Origin: Pristionchus mayeri
Lineage: Eukaryota > Nematoda > Chromadorea > Rhabditida > Neodiplogasteridae
Direction of reading: 5' to 3'
DNA length: 64,000 nt
Assembly: GCA_036245805.1 (NCBI GenBank)
Contig: BTRK01000001.1
Span: forward strand, 37,088,995 to 37,152,994
Part shown: in pieces, positions 1 through 12,202 of the stretch
How the letters are laid out: each line of letters starts with the position of its first letter
How positions within the stretch are numbered: position 1 is the stretch's first letter
Notes under the pieces: model-generated
Database searches by the model: none
The model's input: only the letters and a program-made list of their open reading frames with translations
What the model was told of the DNA's origin: nothing
Made by a program: the position numbers and the translations under genes

Positions 1-1
1 C

Positions 2-1312
2 AGCCAGCCGACCTTCGGCGCTCCCACGTTCGACCCTTCCGTCGAAGCAGGCTCGCAGCGAGTGCACCCTCGATTCATAGAAGAGCGACCGCCTAGCGAG
101 TACTCGACCACCCCGCAACCACCTGCTGTGAGTAATCAAATTATTTCAATTCTTTATTCTGTTAACAACTTCTTGTCAAACATGCCTGCTCCTTGAATCC
201 GTCATCGTATGTTCCGTAAGGAACATGGTTGAATGTAGCTGAAAATGAGCTAATAAGGAAGAAGAAATTCATGTTCATAATAACTCGCTTCAATCAGCAT
301 CCTAAGTGAAATATCTTCGCGCATGAGTATGAATAAACATTATTTTGAAAATCGCATTTATCATGCATTTATGAAACCCCAGGTCACCACCACTACCACG
401 ACTTCGCCTCCGCCGACGACACCCGATATCGAGCCCATTCCCTCTGATGAAACACCGGCAGACTACGATCCTGAGACCGTGCCTGCACCCAAGGTTGGTC
501 TTTGATCTCTATCGTAGTTCGATATAATCCCTTCCTTTCCCGTACCTCGACCGGTTGCATTGCGAGGGAAGATATTGAGATATCGTTACTCGAAATCTAC
601 CCTCTTGTTCTCAGAATAGAAAATTTCAAATCAGTGGTATCAGCTCTCAAATTGCTTCATATTTCCTAAAATTATTAACTAATAAATATAATTAATTATG
701 TGATTGGAGATCGCCGAGAAGAAAACGATCAAGTTGGCCATCACCACTCCCGCCGCTCCCACCACCCGCAATCCCTTCCTCCTACCCGGTTTCGCGCCCT
801 TCCCCGCCTTCCCCTTCCCGCCTCCTCCCGCCCCTCTCCAGCCACCTCCTCCTGCAGCTGCACAACCAGCAGAAGCCTTCGCCGCGCCGCCCTTCCTCCC
901 CCTCGCGCCCCTCCCTCCGCCCACCCATCACCACCATCACCTCCACCACGACGCCCCAGCAGCCGCTGGCCCTGCGACAGCCGCGCCCAATCCCTTCGCT
1001 ATGCCCAATCCCTGGGCATTCCCGGCGCTCCCGAACCCTTGGGCGCTGCCGCAGCCTGCGGGCGCAGCCAGCTTCGGCGGCGCTTTCGGCGCGCCCCCGG
1101 CGCCTCAGGCGCCCAATGTGCCTGGTCTCGAGGAGAAGCCTACCATGGTCGCGCCGGTGAAACGCACGCCCGCACTCAAGCACGGCGAGCCACCCGGAAA
1201 TGCAGCACCTCCGGCGCCCGTAGCACCCGTCGCCCCGACCCTTGCTCCCCTTCTGATGCCCCCGCCCTTCCCCACTCTCTTCGGACCCTTCCCGATGGCG
1301 GGAAGGAAATAA
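2..1312 (+). CDS. 3' part of a proline-rich low-complexity protein gene (5' end outside window)
   Basis: Three exons join in phase 0: 2-127 (donor GTGAGT), 383-493 (acceptor CCCCAG, donor GTTGGT) and 710-1312 (stop TAA 1310-1312). A poly(A) signal AATAAA lies near 1378-1383. The first exon reads SQPTFGAPTFDPS..., the second is Thr/Pro/acid-rich (VTTTTTTSPPPTTPDIEP), and the last is a 200-residue Pro/Ala/Phe-rich block with a His cluster (THHHHHLHHD) and NPWAFPALPNPWALP-like motifs. No known domain is seen. The composition suggests a secreted, structural or intrinsically disordered protein; function is unknown. The acceptor of the last exon (TTGGAG at 704-709) is weak, so that boundary is the least certain. 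The last exon is much more GC-rich than its surroundings. Confidence 0.6.
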
Positions 1313-3126
1313 AGGAGAGGTCTACTAATAATCCATGCTTTATCATATCGAAGTATTTTCCATGTGCAATTGTCGGCAATAAATGTTTTGTGTCTATTCG
1401 ATCAATAGCTAACGGGAGGGAGGCCCAACCTGTCCCCATCCCCTCTACTCATCACTTTTCTATGGAGAGGCCTTGATTGGATCGGAGGAGGGAGAGGGGA
1501 GAAGAATGGAGGTGAGAATTGGGTGGAATCTAAGGGAGGGCGAGGCAATGAAATGCGCATTTCATGGCCACTCCATTCCTCCACTCTTCTTTCTCCTGAG
1601 AAATAGCGGCAGTGACCTTTTCCTTTCCAAAAAGACCATTTTTGATTGTCATTATTGTAAAATTCTTTATTTAATACAGGGCTAGCAATTACTTCTGTAA
1701 TTTGCATCTTCATGTACACTCTCAGTTATTGCTCATTTACGTACACGCAACTCTATGCAGAGCGATGAAACATTGTTGGAAATGAAGAGACGATTATGCA
1801 AATTTCGAATTCTATGCTCAGAATCTTTCACCACTCCAAACGTATCCGCTCATTTTTCATTGCAATCTCACCCCTCCAATCTTGCGCTGTCGGGAAAAGG
1901 AGGATGAGATGAGGAGTGGAGAGAAGATTGAGGAGACAGGGAAGGAGGGAGAGGAGGAGAGGGAAGGGTGCCTTTCGACACGCCACTCCCCGACTATCCT
2001 TCTGGGAGTTGCGACTCGAGTTGTTTGAAACCGCGCATTTACTCTCGAATCTCCTTCAGAATCAGGAAATCAGTTGTTGTTCCAAATTCTACGAGATTTT
2101 TCCCTAAACTGGCCAGTTTGAATGATATCGAATTCAATAATTGATCTCCCAATTCCAAGAACTGCACCAAACATGATTCAAATGTAAATGAGCGCCCGAA
2201 ATTAGCTGCAATCGCCCGTAGTACTCGTTCAGTGCTCGTAGTAAGTCCTCTTGTCCATTTAGCATCGAGAGTCCTCGATCGTAATCCCCTTTGCCTCGCC
2301 TCCTTTCACTACCCGAAAAGGAGATTACAAGCAGCTGAAAGTCAGGCAGGCTGTTAGTTAGCGAGAGGTCCCAACTCACCGGGAATCAAGTCTAAAATAG
2401 TTGATAAGCCTCGTGAAACGACTTCATGGACCTAATGGCTCTCCACAAGAGCCTATTAGATGTTGACTGCTAACGGCCCTAGATATTTGTGTTTATAGAT
2501 ATATTTCACTCATTTTCCAGTATCTGATTTCAAAGGAATGAAATAGATACTGGTGACTTGCGAAAAATCAGATGCCTCCTGAATCATTCCACTCTCTTGG
2601 CTGTCGCAATACATTATTCACCTCCGCGCACTACCGAAATGTCGAGCGAGAGATTTTGTGTGACTTTTCAATAGGAACCGAGATATCCTCTGCTCCAAGC
2701 TCTATTCACTAGCTGTAGCCATTACAACCAACAAAACTGCGAAGTGACCGCCTCCTACTAGAATTCTAGAAACTATGAGAAAAAACTCATTCTATGCACC
2801 TCTCAACTCAATACCAAATTTCGAATTGTTCTAGCCTATTATGCTTCCTAGGTTTTCGTAAAGCCAGTCCTACTCGCTCGCTCTAGCACGTCTTTCCCCC
2901 ATCCCCTTTGTTTACCTATCCCCTCCCACCCATCGCCAGCTTGCTTTTCAAGCACGACAATATTGACCATTGTTCGCGTGCTGCCGCACACTTTTTTTCT
3001 GCAAATTTGGTCGTTTCGTGCAGGAGCTTACGGCGACAAGTGCGCGGCACCGCGCGGTCGTTGTTGTTTCCTGACTGCGAGGGGCTCTAATTCATCATGC
3101 GCATGTTTACTCGCCGGAGGAAACAT

Positions 3127-3200
3127 CTCCCCCCTCTCTCCCCTCTCTCCCCCTCTCTCCCCCCTCTCTCCCCCCTCTCCCCCCCCCTCTCTCCCCCTCT
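3127..3200. repeat. CCCCTCTCT simple-sequence tract
   Basis: About 74 bases of near-pure pyrimidine built from repeats of CCCCTCTCT and CCCCCTCTCT. This is a polypurine/polypyrimidine microsatellite, and its length is likely to be variable. Confidence 0.9.
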
Positions 3201-3260
3201 CGAGTCACTGCAATCGCCCATCAAGATGCATGACGATTATGGGACGGACTGACAGGCTGC

Positions 3261-3334
3261 GCTCTGACTCTCTCCCTTTCCCATACTCTCTCGCTCTATC
3301 TAACCGGAGGGAGAGTGCTATAATGAGAGTCAGG
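3261..3334. repeat. diverged member of the CTGACTCTCTC fold-back family
   Basis: The stretch begins with CTGACTCTCTCCC and ends with a GAGAGTCAG motif, so the ends are inverted copies. Internal matching is imperfect. The same terminal motif recurs in better-preserved hairpins at 15538, 17711, 20290 and 40213. Confidence 0.5.
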
Positions 3335-3489
3335 CATCTCTCTCGGACAAGTCCTAATAATAATTCTTTATCATGCGACAGTGCAGAGGTATAAAATAGA
3401 TGTTACAGGGAAAATTAGAATCATGATAATTACGATGTCATATCTAGATGACAAAGGGAGTATAGCCGTCAGTTACAAGCGAGAGTGAA

Positions 3490-3780
3490 TTAGAGATAAT
3501 GAGAATAATCAATACTATTTATAGCTCTAGCTCTGAGCGAGAACAGTTCACTATTTCTAGAGATTACAATATTATTAGGGATACGGTTCCATAAGGGCAC
3601 AACTCTATTTGTGAGAAATGTGTGGTAAAAAGCAGATATGGAACGATGTTTACGTAACTGGAAGAGATTGGGGCGCCTAGGTCGAGGGGGGGCTAGGAGG
3701 AGAAAGGAAGGGCAGCCTGTGTCTACATCTTCGTGAATAACTTTATATACGAATGCTAAGTCAATAATTGTGACTACCAT
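3490..3780 (-). mobile_element. non-LTR retrotransposon (LINE) remnant, C-terminal end of reverse transcriptase ORF
   Basis: A 96-codon minus-strand frame contains the motif order seen at the C terminus of many LINE polyproteins: basic R-P-R-R-P-N, then an FxNRVVPLWNRIPNNIV stretch, then S-x-x-L-F-S-L-R. The FxNRVxxLWNxLPxxIV signature is characteristic of this region. Nothing upstream matches the catalytic RT domain, and a stop codon lies just before, so this is a 5'-truncated dead copy, typical of LINE insertion. The family cannot be named from this short piece. Confidence 0.65.
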
Positions 3781-5179
3781 ACCAGTTATTTATTGGATGC
3801 ATGTAAATGAATTCCCAGAGCAGATTCTCCTTCTACTGTCGCTCAACACTCGCTAGCTGCCCCGTATACCTGGGGTCTCATCTCGCTAATTGGGCATTTG
3901 CATGCGGGTCGACATCATTAGGTAGATGAGGTGTGTGAGGAGGAGTGGAGATGGGAGGGAGATCCTCCTTGCGCAATCTGACACAGGCTGCATCATCTGC
4001 CCATGTTTTGTGTGTCTTTCATCGCACCTGCCTGTCAATTGCCTGCTCTTTTAGCGTGAGAAACACTTCATAAAAGGAAGAATGAAATGTTTCTCTAATT
4101 CACTTAACAATTAGAGAGGCCTGAATATTTGTTGCACTTACGAGTTATTTTTGCGAGTTCGACAAGAAGTTGCAGCCGCTCATTCATGCCAAAAGCCCCT
4201 CTTGCTCTCCTCTTTCATCTACCCGTGTTGTACATTCACATCCAATTAGGGTCTCATCGCTCCATTACACGAGAGAATACTGCCGATATTCCATGTTCCT
4301 CCTCTCGCGTTAACCATCAATATTTACCGCTCTGCCCGAGCTTTTCTCGGCATTTCTCCGTTTTATCGTATCGTCTTCATGCCCAGATTTCATCTTTCGC
4401 TAAATAAACATCAGGAGATTTCAAATTGAATGGGAGAAAGAGTGTAAGGAATGAAGATCATTTCTCGAACTCTAGTTGACATCATCCTCGCCTGTCCCTT
4501 ATCGCGACTAAATCTTATGTTCACCTCCACATAATCTCAGGTTGTCGCCCCCTAAAAGGCGGACCCTTCAAGGATGCACAACTTCCTCCTCCTCTCCCCC
4601 TTTATCCTCCCCGGAAACCCGAGAAGGTTGTAGGGGGCGTTCTAAAGGGTTCTTCCCTCCCTCCACCCTCCTCCGCCCCTCTTGGCACCTCCAGTACTTG
4701 ACCCGCAACCTACTGCGCGCTTTTGTTCACGACTGTAAATAACTCAAGTTGCACTATCTTCCTTACTATCTCGCGCTCTCTCTCCCTCTCACTCTCCCCT
4801 AGTCGAGCTTGATTCGGGCTCATCACATTTCCGTTTCCTTGTCGGAGAATCAGTAGAAACGCGACGGGTGGTCAGAGCCACTCCTCCAGGCTTTATCAAA
4901 GGCTGAAGATGGAGCCGGACTTTAGATAGCAAGTGTATCACTACTCTTCAATGGTTTTCGTAGTATCTCTAAAAGTCCACTTGTTAACATCGCCTCAAGG
5001 CACATTACGATTGGCTCGATTTACACCGGCAACACGCCGGAAGCCAGGAGCTGCGCACTCGAAACCACTCAACCTCCCCCCGTTTCCCACCCTTCATCTC
5101 CCTCCCTCTCTCAATCCTAGTCATCTAGTCACATCGCTCCGTTCCTCTTGTTTCAACTCATAATTTCCAAAATTTCCAA

Positions 5180-5189
5180 TCTCCTGCAG
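5180..5189 (+). promoter_or_regulatory. candidate trans-splice (spliced leader) acceptor before the TMTC start
   Basis: TCTCCTGCAG ends 10 bases before the ATG at 5200, with no coding exon found upstream. This is where a nematode spliced leader would be added. A second ATG at 5190, just after the acceptor, opens only a five-codon frame (stop TAG at 5205-5207) that overlaps the main start, so it would act as a tiny upstream ORF. Alternatively this is an ordinary acceptor of a 5'UTR intron. Confidence 0.45.
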
Positions 5190-5199
5190 ATGGGACGCG

Positions 5200-8100
5200 A
5201 TGACTAGCCGAAAGAAGCGCTCGCGGCCGGCAACTCCGGAGGCCGAAGCCGGCAATTCGTCAAAACCGGAGAGTAGGCTCATTGGCATCGTGGCTCTCGT
5301 CGCGCTAGCTATCGTACCATTCGCGCTATCTATCGACGGGGAATTCGTCTTTGATGACCGCAAGACCATCGTGGAAAATGGAGTGGTGCGGGGCACGAAA
5401 CCGCTTGTTGAGGTTTGTGGTTTGTGGTTTGTCCTCCGATCTTTGGACGTGATCTTATTTGATCTCTGATCTCTACAGGTCTTCACAACCGATTATTGGG
5501 GCGATCCGCTTGCTGCCAAGATCAGTCACAAATCGTATCGGCCGCTGACAACCCTGACGTTCTGGTGAGCTCTTAGATATTTGGCCTATACGAGTAGGTC
5601 TCATCAGATTGGTGAAGTTCTACCGAGTCGATCATCCACTTTCAAAGTCTACCCACCACAATCCATTACCGTACGCACGCCCTCCCCTCTTCCATCAACC
5701 GATTACAGGGCTCATTACGCATGTGCTTGCTTGAAAGAGCAGCTGATACTCGATCTCCCATGTTTGATTGCTCTCTAGTCGGTCAGAGTGTGCGAGAGAC
5801 TAGAGGAAATTGAGATAATCAGAGAAAGAGCGGCGTCCTTTACCCCGACGATATATGGCCAATATGGTGTGAAGAGAGCGCGCAAGAAACAGGAAATTGA
5901 GCTCCGGACCTCAGATTTGGGATGCTAATTTGGTTCGGAACCCGGATTTCGGTTACAGGACCAGAACCCGGCTGGTTCCAGCACCAGCTTGTAGTTGGCG
6001 CTCTGGTAATTCACTTAGATGCGCAGCCACTTCGCCTATTTATGCCGCATATTGGTCCCATGAGAGCCAGTGAACAGACGAGAATTAATTGGATCAGCTC
6101 CTCAATTTGGAAGAGGATGAACGCCACAATTGTCGCGCTACTAATTGTTTATCGCTGGAGAGCATCCCCGTTTCGCGAGCTCTGTCCGCTCAAGCTGTCA
6201 CTACTGTAGACTTTCCTTTCTCGACAGGTAGACCAGTGAAAGAGATTTTATTGACCATGAAGCCAGCGAGATCGCAACCGGGCAGGTCACTCTAGAAGCC
6301 AGACCCGTGTGAAGATCGCGTCCATTAATAAGTCAAACACGCCCGAGTTGGGTAAACCGAAATCCGAGCGCCTTTTGCGTAATAGTTTACCCTTTTAGAG
6401 GGCTGGGGTCAAGTCAACACAGGGAATTGAATTGGGAAGAAATTCCGTACGGTAGCGGTAAGGTAATGAAATGATTGTGCCACTCCTTTGTCTTACTAGA
6501 GTTTCAATTCCTCCAAGGGAACTCTAGTAAGCAGCCATTGCCTCATTCACAATCGTACTTGTTCCATTCCGTGAGAGATGAGGCCAATATTGGTTTCTCC
6601 CCTCCGTAACGCCATTTGACACTCCTCCTCCTCCTCCAATTTAATCTCGTAGTCGCGCATCTCACTCTTCTTCTCCCTATGTGTACTCTTCGCCGTCAAA
6701 GCGTGAGACAGAGAGATGAGACGAGCGACATTTACAGGGGGGGGGGGGGGGGGGGGCTAGGCAGGGGATTCTTCCGATTATAGCAAAGATTTAACTGTTG
6801 AAGTTTACAGGGACCGATAGTAGCACAATATACGCCTGGGCCATTTTTTCAGTTCATTTTAGAATTCCATTCATTGTGAAAAATAAAAACATTGCAGTTT
6901 ATTCACTCAAATAAATATCTAAAATGGCCAGTAATGAAATGAGTAATCCAAATAATGATATAAAAATGGCTATCCTTGTGCTGATTGGTGCCTCGAGGAC
7001 ACGCAATTATGCTTCCCATTGCAAATTATCGACAATTCTGCAATGCGAATGTCTACAATTTTAGTAGTAAACCAATCGATAAACTTTGGGGGTGGAGCAA
7101 GATAGTGATGGCTGGAAGTAAGACAAAACCACACTCTTCGCTCGATGATGGGCTGGGACAATGAATTGCACCCTAGGGGAATCCTCGTTCCCACTCATAT
7201 GCAAATTGAGGCTAATCTAGTGCATGGCGAAGGCTCTGTTCGTGCATTAGAGCAGGGCCAAGGATCACGTCTGAAGACGAAAAGCATTGGAAAATGTGCA
7301 AAGATCTATTTCCAGGCTCAATCATCAACTTCATGATCTATGGACGCCAGGCTACCACGTCGTCAACCTCCTTCTGCATGCAATCAATACACTCCTGGTC
7401 CACCGACTGGCTACCGTAGTCTCGCGTATAATCGCTCCGGGACTTCCTGGTTACGGTGCATGGGCTGCAGCTGCAGCCTTCGCTGTGCACCCGGTGCACG
7501 TGGAAGCGGTACGGTATTAGCGATTATTGATCGACTGCGAGTTTCGATTGTACCGTATCCATCAGGTTGCGAACGTGTCGGGACGTGCCGAGTTGCTGTC
7601 GGGATTGTTCTATCTCGCAGCGGTCCTACTATATCTTGGCAACGCGCCAAATCTTGGCACCGTGTCAAGGAACTCTATTTACGCGATTCTCGTCGTGCTC
7701 TCAGTAGGCAGCAAGGAGCAGGGCATAACGGCACCGGTTAGTGAAAGTGAATTCTCGAATAAGAAACACGTAAAATAAGCTAATTTTCTCGCTTCTGTAA
7801 AGGATGACTTTGCATGAACTTATTTTCTCAGATGAATGAATAGAGTCTTGCGAAACTATCATTGCATCAGACTGATTATGCAATATTCATATTCATATTT
7901 CAGATCGTCTGCGTGGCTCTGGAATGGGCACTCAACGGAAGGAAACTGGAGATGAGAAGAACTGCGGCGAACGCTCTGCTAGTCGCTACAATAACCATCA
8001 TCAGGTTTGAACTTTATGCAATTTATGGTTCGTCTATTCGTTTTCGCTTCCACGTTACATGCATACACGGAATATTTATCGTCATTATTTTCTAGTTTAC

Positions 8101-11100
8101 AACTGGAAAAATCATTAATCTTAAAAAGTAAATTCAAAGTGTTATTTTAGACTATGGCTAAACGACTGGAGCCCTCCTCGCTTTTCTCCGCACGACAACC
8201 CGGCCGCGTTTCTGCCTACTGCACTATTGAGAGTGCGTTCAATTTGGATATATTTATTCTTTTGAACATGCAATAGAGGATAAACTAGGCGACGAAGTGT
8301 TTATAAAAAAAATTTAATTCCAACATTTAAAAAAGTAAGTTTACAGGCAGTAAACTACAGTCACTACTGGTACTACTCGCTCACCCTGCTCCTCCTTCCC
8401 TCCTCGCTCTGCTTCGACTACTCCATGGGCTGCTTCCCGCCCATTCTCAGTCTGACCGACTACCGTACCCTGTCTACCGTTGCTCTCATCTGCACTGGGA
8501 TTACAGTACTCGGCGCGATCATTACTGCAGGGGAGCGAATAAAGAGGTGAGACAATAGCAATTTTGCAAAATACTCAAAATCGGATCTGTAAAGTCCAAT
8601 TTGGGTACAATGAGTTCTTGGACACAATAAGTTATAAGTTAATAATCAATAAGTATTACGTATTTCTGAGAATCATTTATGTTTCAGGTGGCTTCTCTCA
8701 CTCATACTCCTCACCGTGGTCCCGTTCCTGCCTGCCTCGAACCTGCTAGTCACCGTGGGCTTCACAGTTGCAGAGAGGTACTGCAACCTTTCCATTTACT
8801 TTCGAGATCCGACTCTCAAGGGTAGACTTCGATAAATTCTTAAATCTTAAAGAACATTGCGCCTCACTTTCTCCGCACCAGGGATGGTTTCACACAAAAA
8901 TGGCTGTTCATTCTGCACACTCTTGCACTGACCGAGAGAGTATGCCGGATGAGATCATTTCTTTTCGACGCCATCGCTACTCCACGCGTACAACTCTTCC
9001 CACTCCCTCTGTGCAGTGGCCGTACTGTCATTTATTAATACACACACAGGGTACTGTACCTGCCATCGATCGGTGTGTGTCTCTTGCTGCCTGCGGCGAT
9101 TGATACGATCAGAAATCGAATATCGATTGATAAGTCGATCAAGAGCCTCGGATGGACGTTTCTCATCATTGCCTCAGCGATGTCAGCTCAGGTACGCAAA
9201 GGAGTAAAGATCAAAGATCACTGTCCACTTCAGCGATCATACGAGTGGCGCTCCTCACTCACACTCTTCTCCAAAGACCTCGCAGTCTGTCCGAACAACG
9301 CCAAGATCAACTACAACCTAGGCAAAGTAAGCCCGTTCGAGAGATCAAAGTGCTCATTTCTTCGCAGGTACTAGCGGATTCGGGTGCCTTCGAAGAGGCA
9401 GAGGCGCGCTACAGAGAAGCGCTCAGGTACGATGGTGCATCGGCGGCGATGTTTACTAAATGTCGTCTTTGCAGATTGCACCCTGCCTACGAGAGCGCTC
9501 TGAACAATCTGGGAAATTTACTGGAGGCAAGAGGGCGGACGAGTGATGCTGAGGAGTATCTGAAGGAGGCGATACGGTGAGAGAGCAGAGATCAGGGGCA
9601 AAAATACACTGTATAACTCCGTGAGGAAAAATAGATAAAGATTGAAGAATGAAAAAAAAATGATACAATAGAGAAGAGAAGGCGAATCATAGTTTCGGGT
9701 CACTGCACTTGCATTCCACACATAATTTCGTTCGAGAGGGTGAATGAATATGCCATGGCATCGTTTATCGACCTTTAGTAGTGAAGGAAGAGATCATTAT
9801 TGCAGAGTAGCTCCATCCTTCGCAGCCGCATGGATGAATCTCGGAATCGCGCAAATGCGGGCAGGAAAGTACAATGTGAGCAATATGTTAACATTGATAT
9901 ATCTACATTTATAAAAGTATTAGTCTCTGGTTAGTACATTTTCCATTGTTTCCATTATTAGAGCTCGAAAATCTGCTGTTTTCATTATATGCATTCTTCA
10001 GACCAGCTGAGATACGAGATAGTGCATAAAAAACCGTGTATGATTTATTTAACTCTCCTCTTCATCCCCCCTGCTTTCTCTCCTACATAATCAATGAGGA
10101 AGATCATTGTTTCCAAAGAAAAATGCATTCTAATTTCCAGATGTCCGAGGCATCGCTAGCACATTCGGTTGCGCTGCGGCCAGGATCTGCCGAGGTAAAT
10201 TTATTGGTAAAAATTGTGTTTTCACATTTGCTTGAGATAAAGGGTACTTCGCAGTCACTAGGCAGAAACGACGAATCGAAAATCCATAAATACAATTTAG
10301 GCTCACTTCAACCTGGGCGTGCTGCAGCTGCGGGTCGGCAAACAGATGGATGCACGAGCTGCATGGCTGCAGGCTACCAGGTAGATCAAGCAAAAACGCA
10401 AAATTAAGTAAATCGATAATAGAGCATGTATGGATTTCGAAACTAGCAAGGCGCGAGCTAAATTCTTGATATTTTGATCTTAGTAAAATGTTCAGTCTTG
10501 ATCCCGCGCACGCGCGAGCCTGGTCGAATCTCTTCGTGCTACTCGACGAACTGGAACAGTGTGATGAGGTAGGCTCCGCCTTCTTTAAGCCCCGCCCACA
10601 ATATCTAATGCTGCATATTCAGGTCATCGATTTGTCCCATTCCGCTCTGCTCCACAATGCTCACTTGGCGTCGCTTCGTCTGAGCATCGGAACATGCTAC
10701 GCAAAGGTATTCCTCGATCCTCACAATGTCCAAATTTTGCGTAAATATTATCGCTGGTATAATAAAATATAATATTATAAATATAATATTATCGTAAATA
10801 TTATTTTGCGTAAATATTAGCGATACTATATAAATAATATTATGGCTGGTTAAGCTAATCCTGTTCATGAGATGTATGAATATGAAAGTTCAGGGAATGT
10901 GAAAATTGTCAAGAATTCAAAAACTTTTGTTGAGAAATATCGGTGAATATTACCATTTAGTTGTGCAAAAAGCACCTTTGATTTTTATATTTTCCAGCTA
11001 GGCGACTTCATCGAAGCAGAAAGGGAGCTGTGGCGTGCAATAGAACTCTCGCCCTCGACAGCCATATATCATGCGAATCTCGGTGCGTGCAAGGCGACTT

Positions 11101-11301
11101 TTACCAATTCCACATGTTCTTTGTTAAATTGCATTGCGTGTTGCATTTCGACGTTTTCCAGGAGTACTGTATCAGCGGTGGCACCGGTACGAGGAAGCCG
11201 TGCGTACCTATTCGGCGGCCCTCGACCTGGATCCGGGTGCCGCTAGCATTCGCGAGAATCTCGAAACGACGAGGAGGAGAATGAACCAGACTAGAAATTA
11301 G
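5200..11301 (+). CDS. TMTC4-like transmembrane and TPR protein, complete 19-exon gene
   Basis: Nineteen exons join with matching phases: 5200-5412, 5479-5564, 7316-7508, 7566-7736, 7904-8004, 8151-8232, 8347-8546, 8688-8777, 9050-9191, 9234-9326, 9368-9426, 9475-9576, 9806-9875, 10141-10194, 10301-10380, 10496-10568, 10623-10706, 10998-11082, 11162-11301. They give 705 aa, close to the roughly 740 aa of vertebrate TMTC4. Residues 1-25 are basic and cytosolic-looking. The first TM segment is followed by the lumenal acidic motif FVFDDRKTI, the DD motif typical of this GT-C family. Conserved family blocks follow: [50 protein letters not shown] and [27 protein letters not shown]. From about residue 420 the protein is a run of TPR units ([46 protein letters not shown]). 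TMTC proteins act in the ER and are linked to O-mannosylation of cadherins; assignment to TMTC4 rather than TMTC1-3 rests on remembered similarity across the middle blocks and TPR region. Confidence 0.93.
6492..6531. repeat. small perfect hairpin in TMTC intron 2
   Basis: Arms CTTACTAGAGTT and AACTCTAGTAAG flank a short loop within the 1.75-kb intron 2 (5565-7315). The rest of this intron shows no exon and no recognisable element apart from the G-tract. Confidence 0.6.
6737..6756 (+). repeat. uninterrupted run of 20 guanines
   Basis: Twenty consecutive G lie in the sense strand of the large TMTC intron. A tract of this length can form a G-quadruplex, and poly-G tracts are known deletion hotspots in nematodes lacking the FANCJ-type helicase DOG-1. 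Confidence 0.95.
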
Positions 11302-11385
11302 TTAAAATGATTGATTTGATCACCAATTGTATCCACATGTTGATATATACGAGTTGTACTGAATTCGACGGGTTTGACTGTATAC

Positions 11386-11391
11386 AATAAA
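11386..11391 (+). terminator. poly(A) signal of the TMTC gene
   Basis: AATAAA lies 85 bases after the TAG stop of the TMTC gene, at the expected distance for a compact nematode 3'UTR. Confidence 0.7.
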
Positions 11392-11555
11392 TATTTTATG
11401 TTAAACAAGGGAGAAAAGTGTTTATCACATTCTTCGAAAGCTGCTCCTGGAAGACCTGCGAGGAAGAGGTGAAAGGCCTCGCGTGAACAAGCTTCCCTCT
11501 CTCTCGATCGCTGCTCGTCTCTCTCTCCTCTGGTTTCTTCCAACCAGCAACTGGG

Positions 11556-11731
11556 GAACGTGTCTACAACTGGTCAGGGCGCTGGTTAATAACTGGTTAG
11601 CCTAAGTTCCGCTCTCTGACTGGTGAACCAGTTGTTAGCCATTTTTGACCAGTTGTTAACCAGTTAGAGTAGGCGGAGCTTAAGCTAACCAGTTGGTAAC
11701 CAGTGCCCTGACCAGTTATTGGAGCGTTCCC
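11556..11731. repeat. fold-back (MITE-like) element rich in AACTGGTT motifs
   Basis: The two ends are imperfect inverted copies about 60 bases long: GAACG..CAACTGGTCAGGGC on the left and GCCCTGACCAGTT..CGTTC on the right. Internally, AACCAGTT/AACTGGTT recurs many times in both orientations. It lies just past the TMTC gene, in the spacer before the mariner. The rest of the spacer to 12202 shows nothing recognisable. Confidence 0.75.
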
Positions 11732-12202
11732 GAGCAACCGGTTTTAAGAAACTAAAGTCTCTCTCTCTACCCAATTGTCTACCTTACATACTACATCACA
11801 TCGTCCTTCTTACCCTTCTCTCTTAAGAGCAATCCATAGTATTATTTACTTCCATCGATTTGTTGATCTCCTCCTCGTCATTCATTCACATTTCACTAGT
11901 TCATCGCTCCCGCTCCTAGCTATAGTAAATTTCAAACTGAAAATCTTGTCGATTCTCTTTCTGATCTGACTTCTTCATACAGATATCCGATTATTATCCC
12001 CCGGAGATTTCAATAGTGACATTCTCACAATTTTCCTTCCACTGAGCAACCCCTTCACTCCTTCGCTACTGTATCCACTCTTTCAAATTAATTAATTAAT
12101 TATCTGTGCATATTAATTATCTGTAATTAATTATCTGTGCAGTGCATATCTGGAAAAGATTTAGAATAGAGCAAACATTCACGAGACTAAGAGATTATCC
12201 TA

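Larger units (their letters stand above)
1313..5179. other. gene-poor spacer between the proline-rich gene and the TMTC gene
   Basis: I found no exon chain with matching phases in this stretch. The open frames are short and lack recognisable domains. It holds a CT-rich tract (3127-3200), a diverged fold-back element (3261-3334) and a LINE C-terminal remnant (3490-3780, minus), each listed separately. Promoter elements for the downstream gene must lie here but none is recognisable. Confidence 0.5.

Noticed and set aside
700..1476. Alternative long frames opposite and beside the proline-rich exon
   Set aside because: GC-rich low-complexity sequence opens several frames; only the frame at 710-1312 continues the upstream exons in phase and ends just before a poly(A) signal.
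5121..5486. 121-codon minus-strand ORF over the first TMTC exon
   Set aside because: It is the antisense shadow of a strongly supported TMTC exon.
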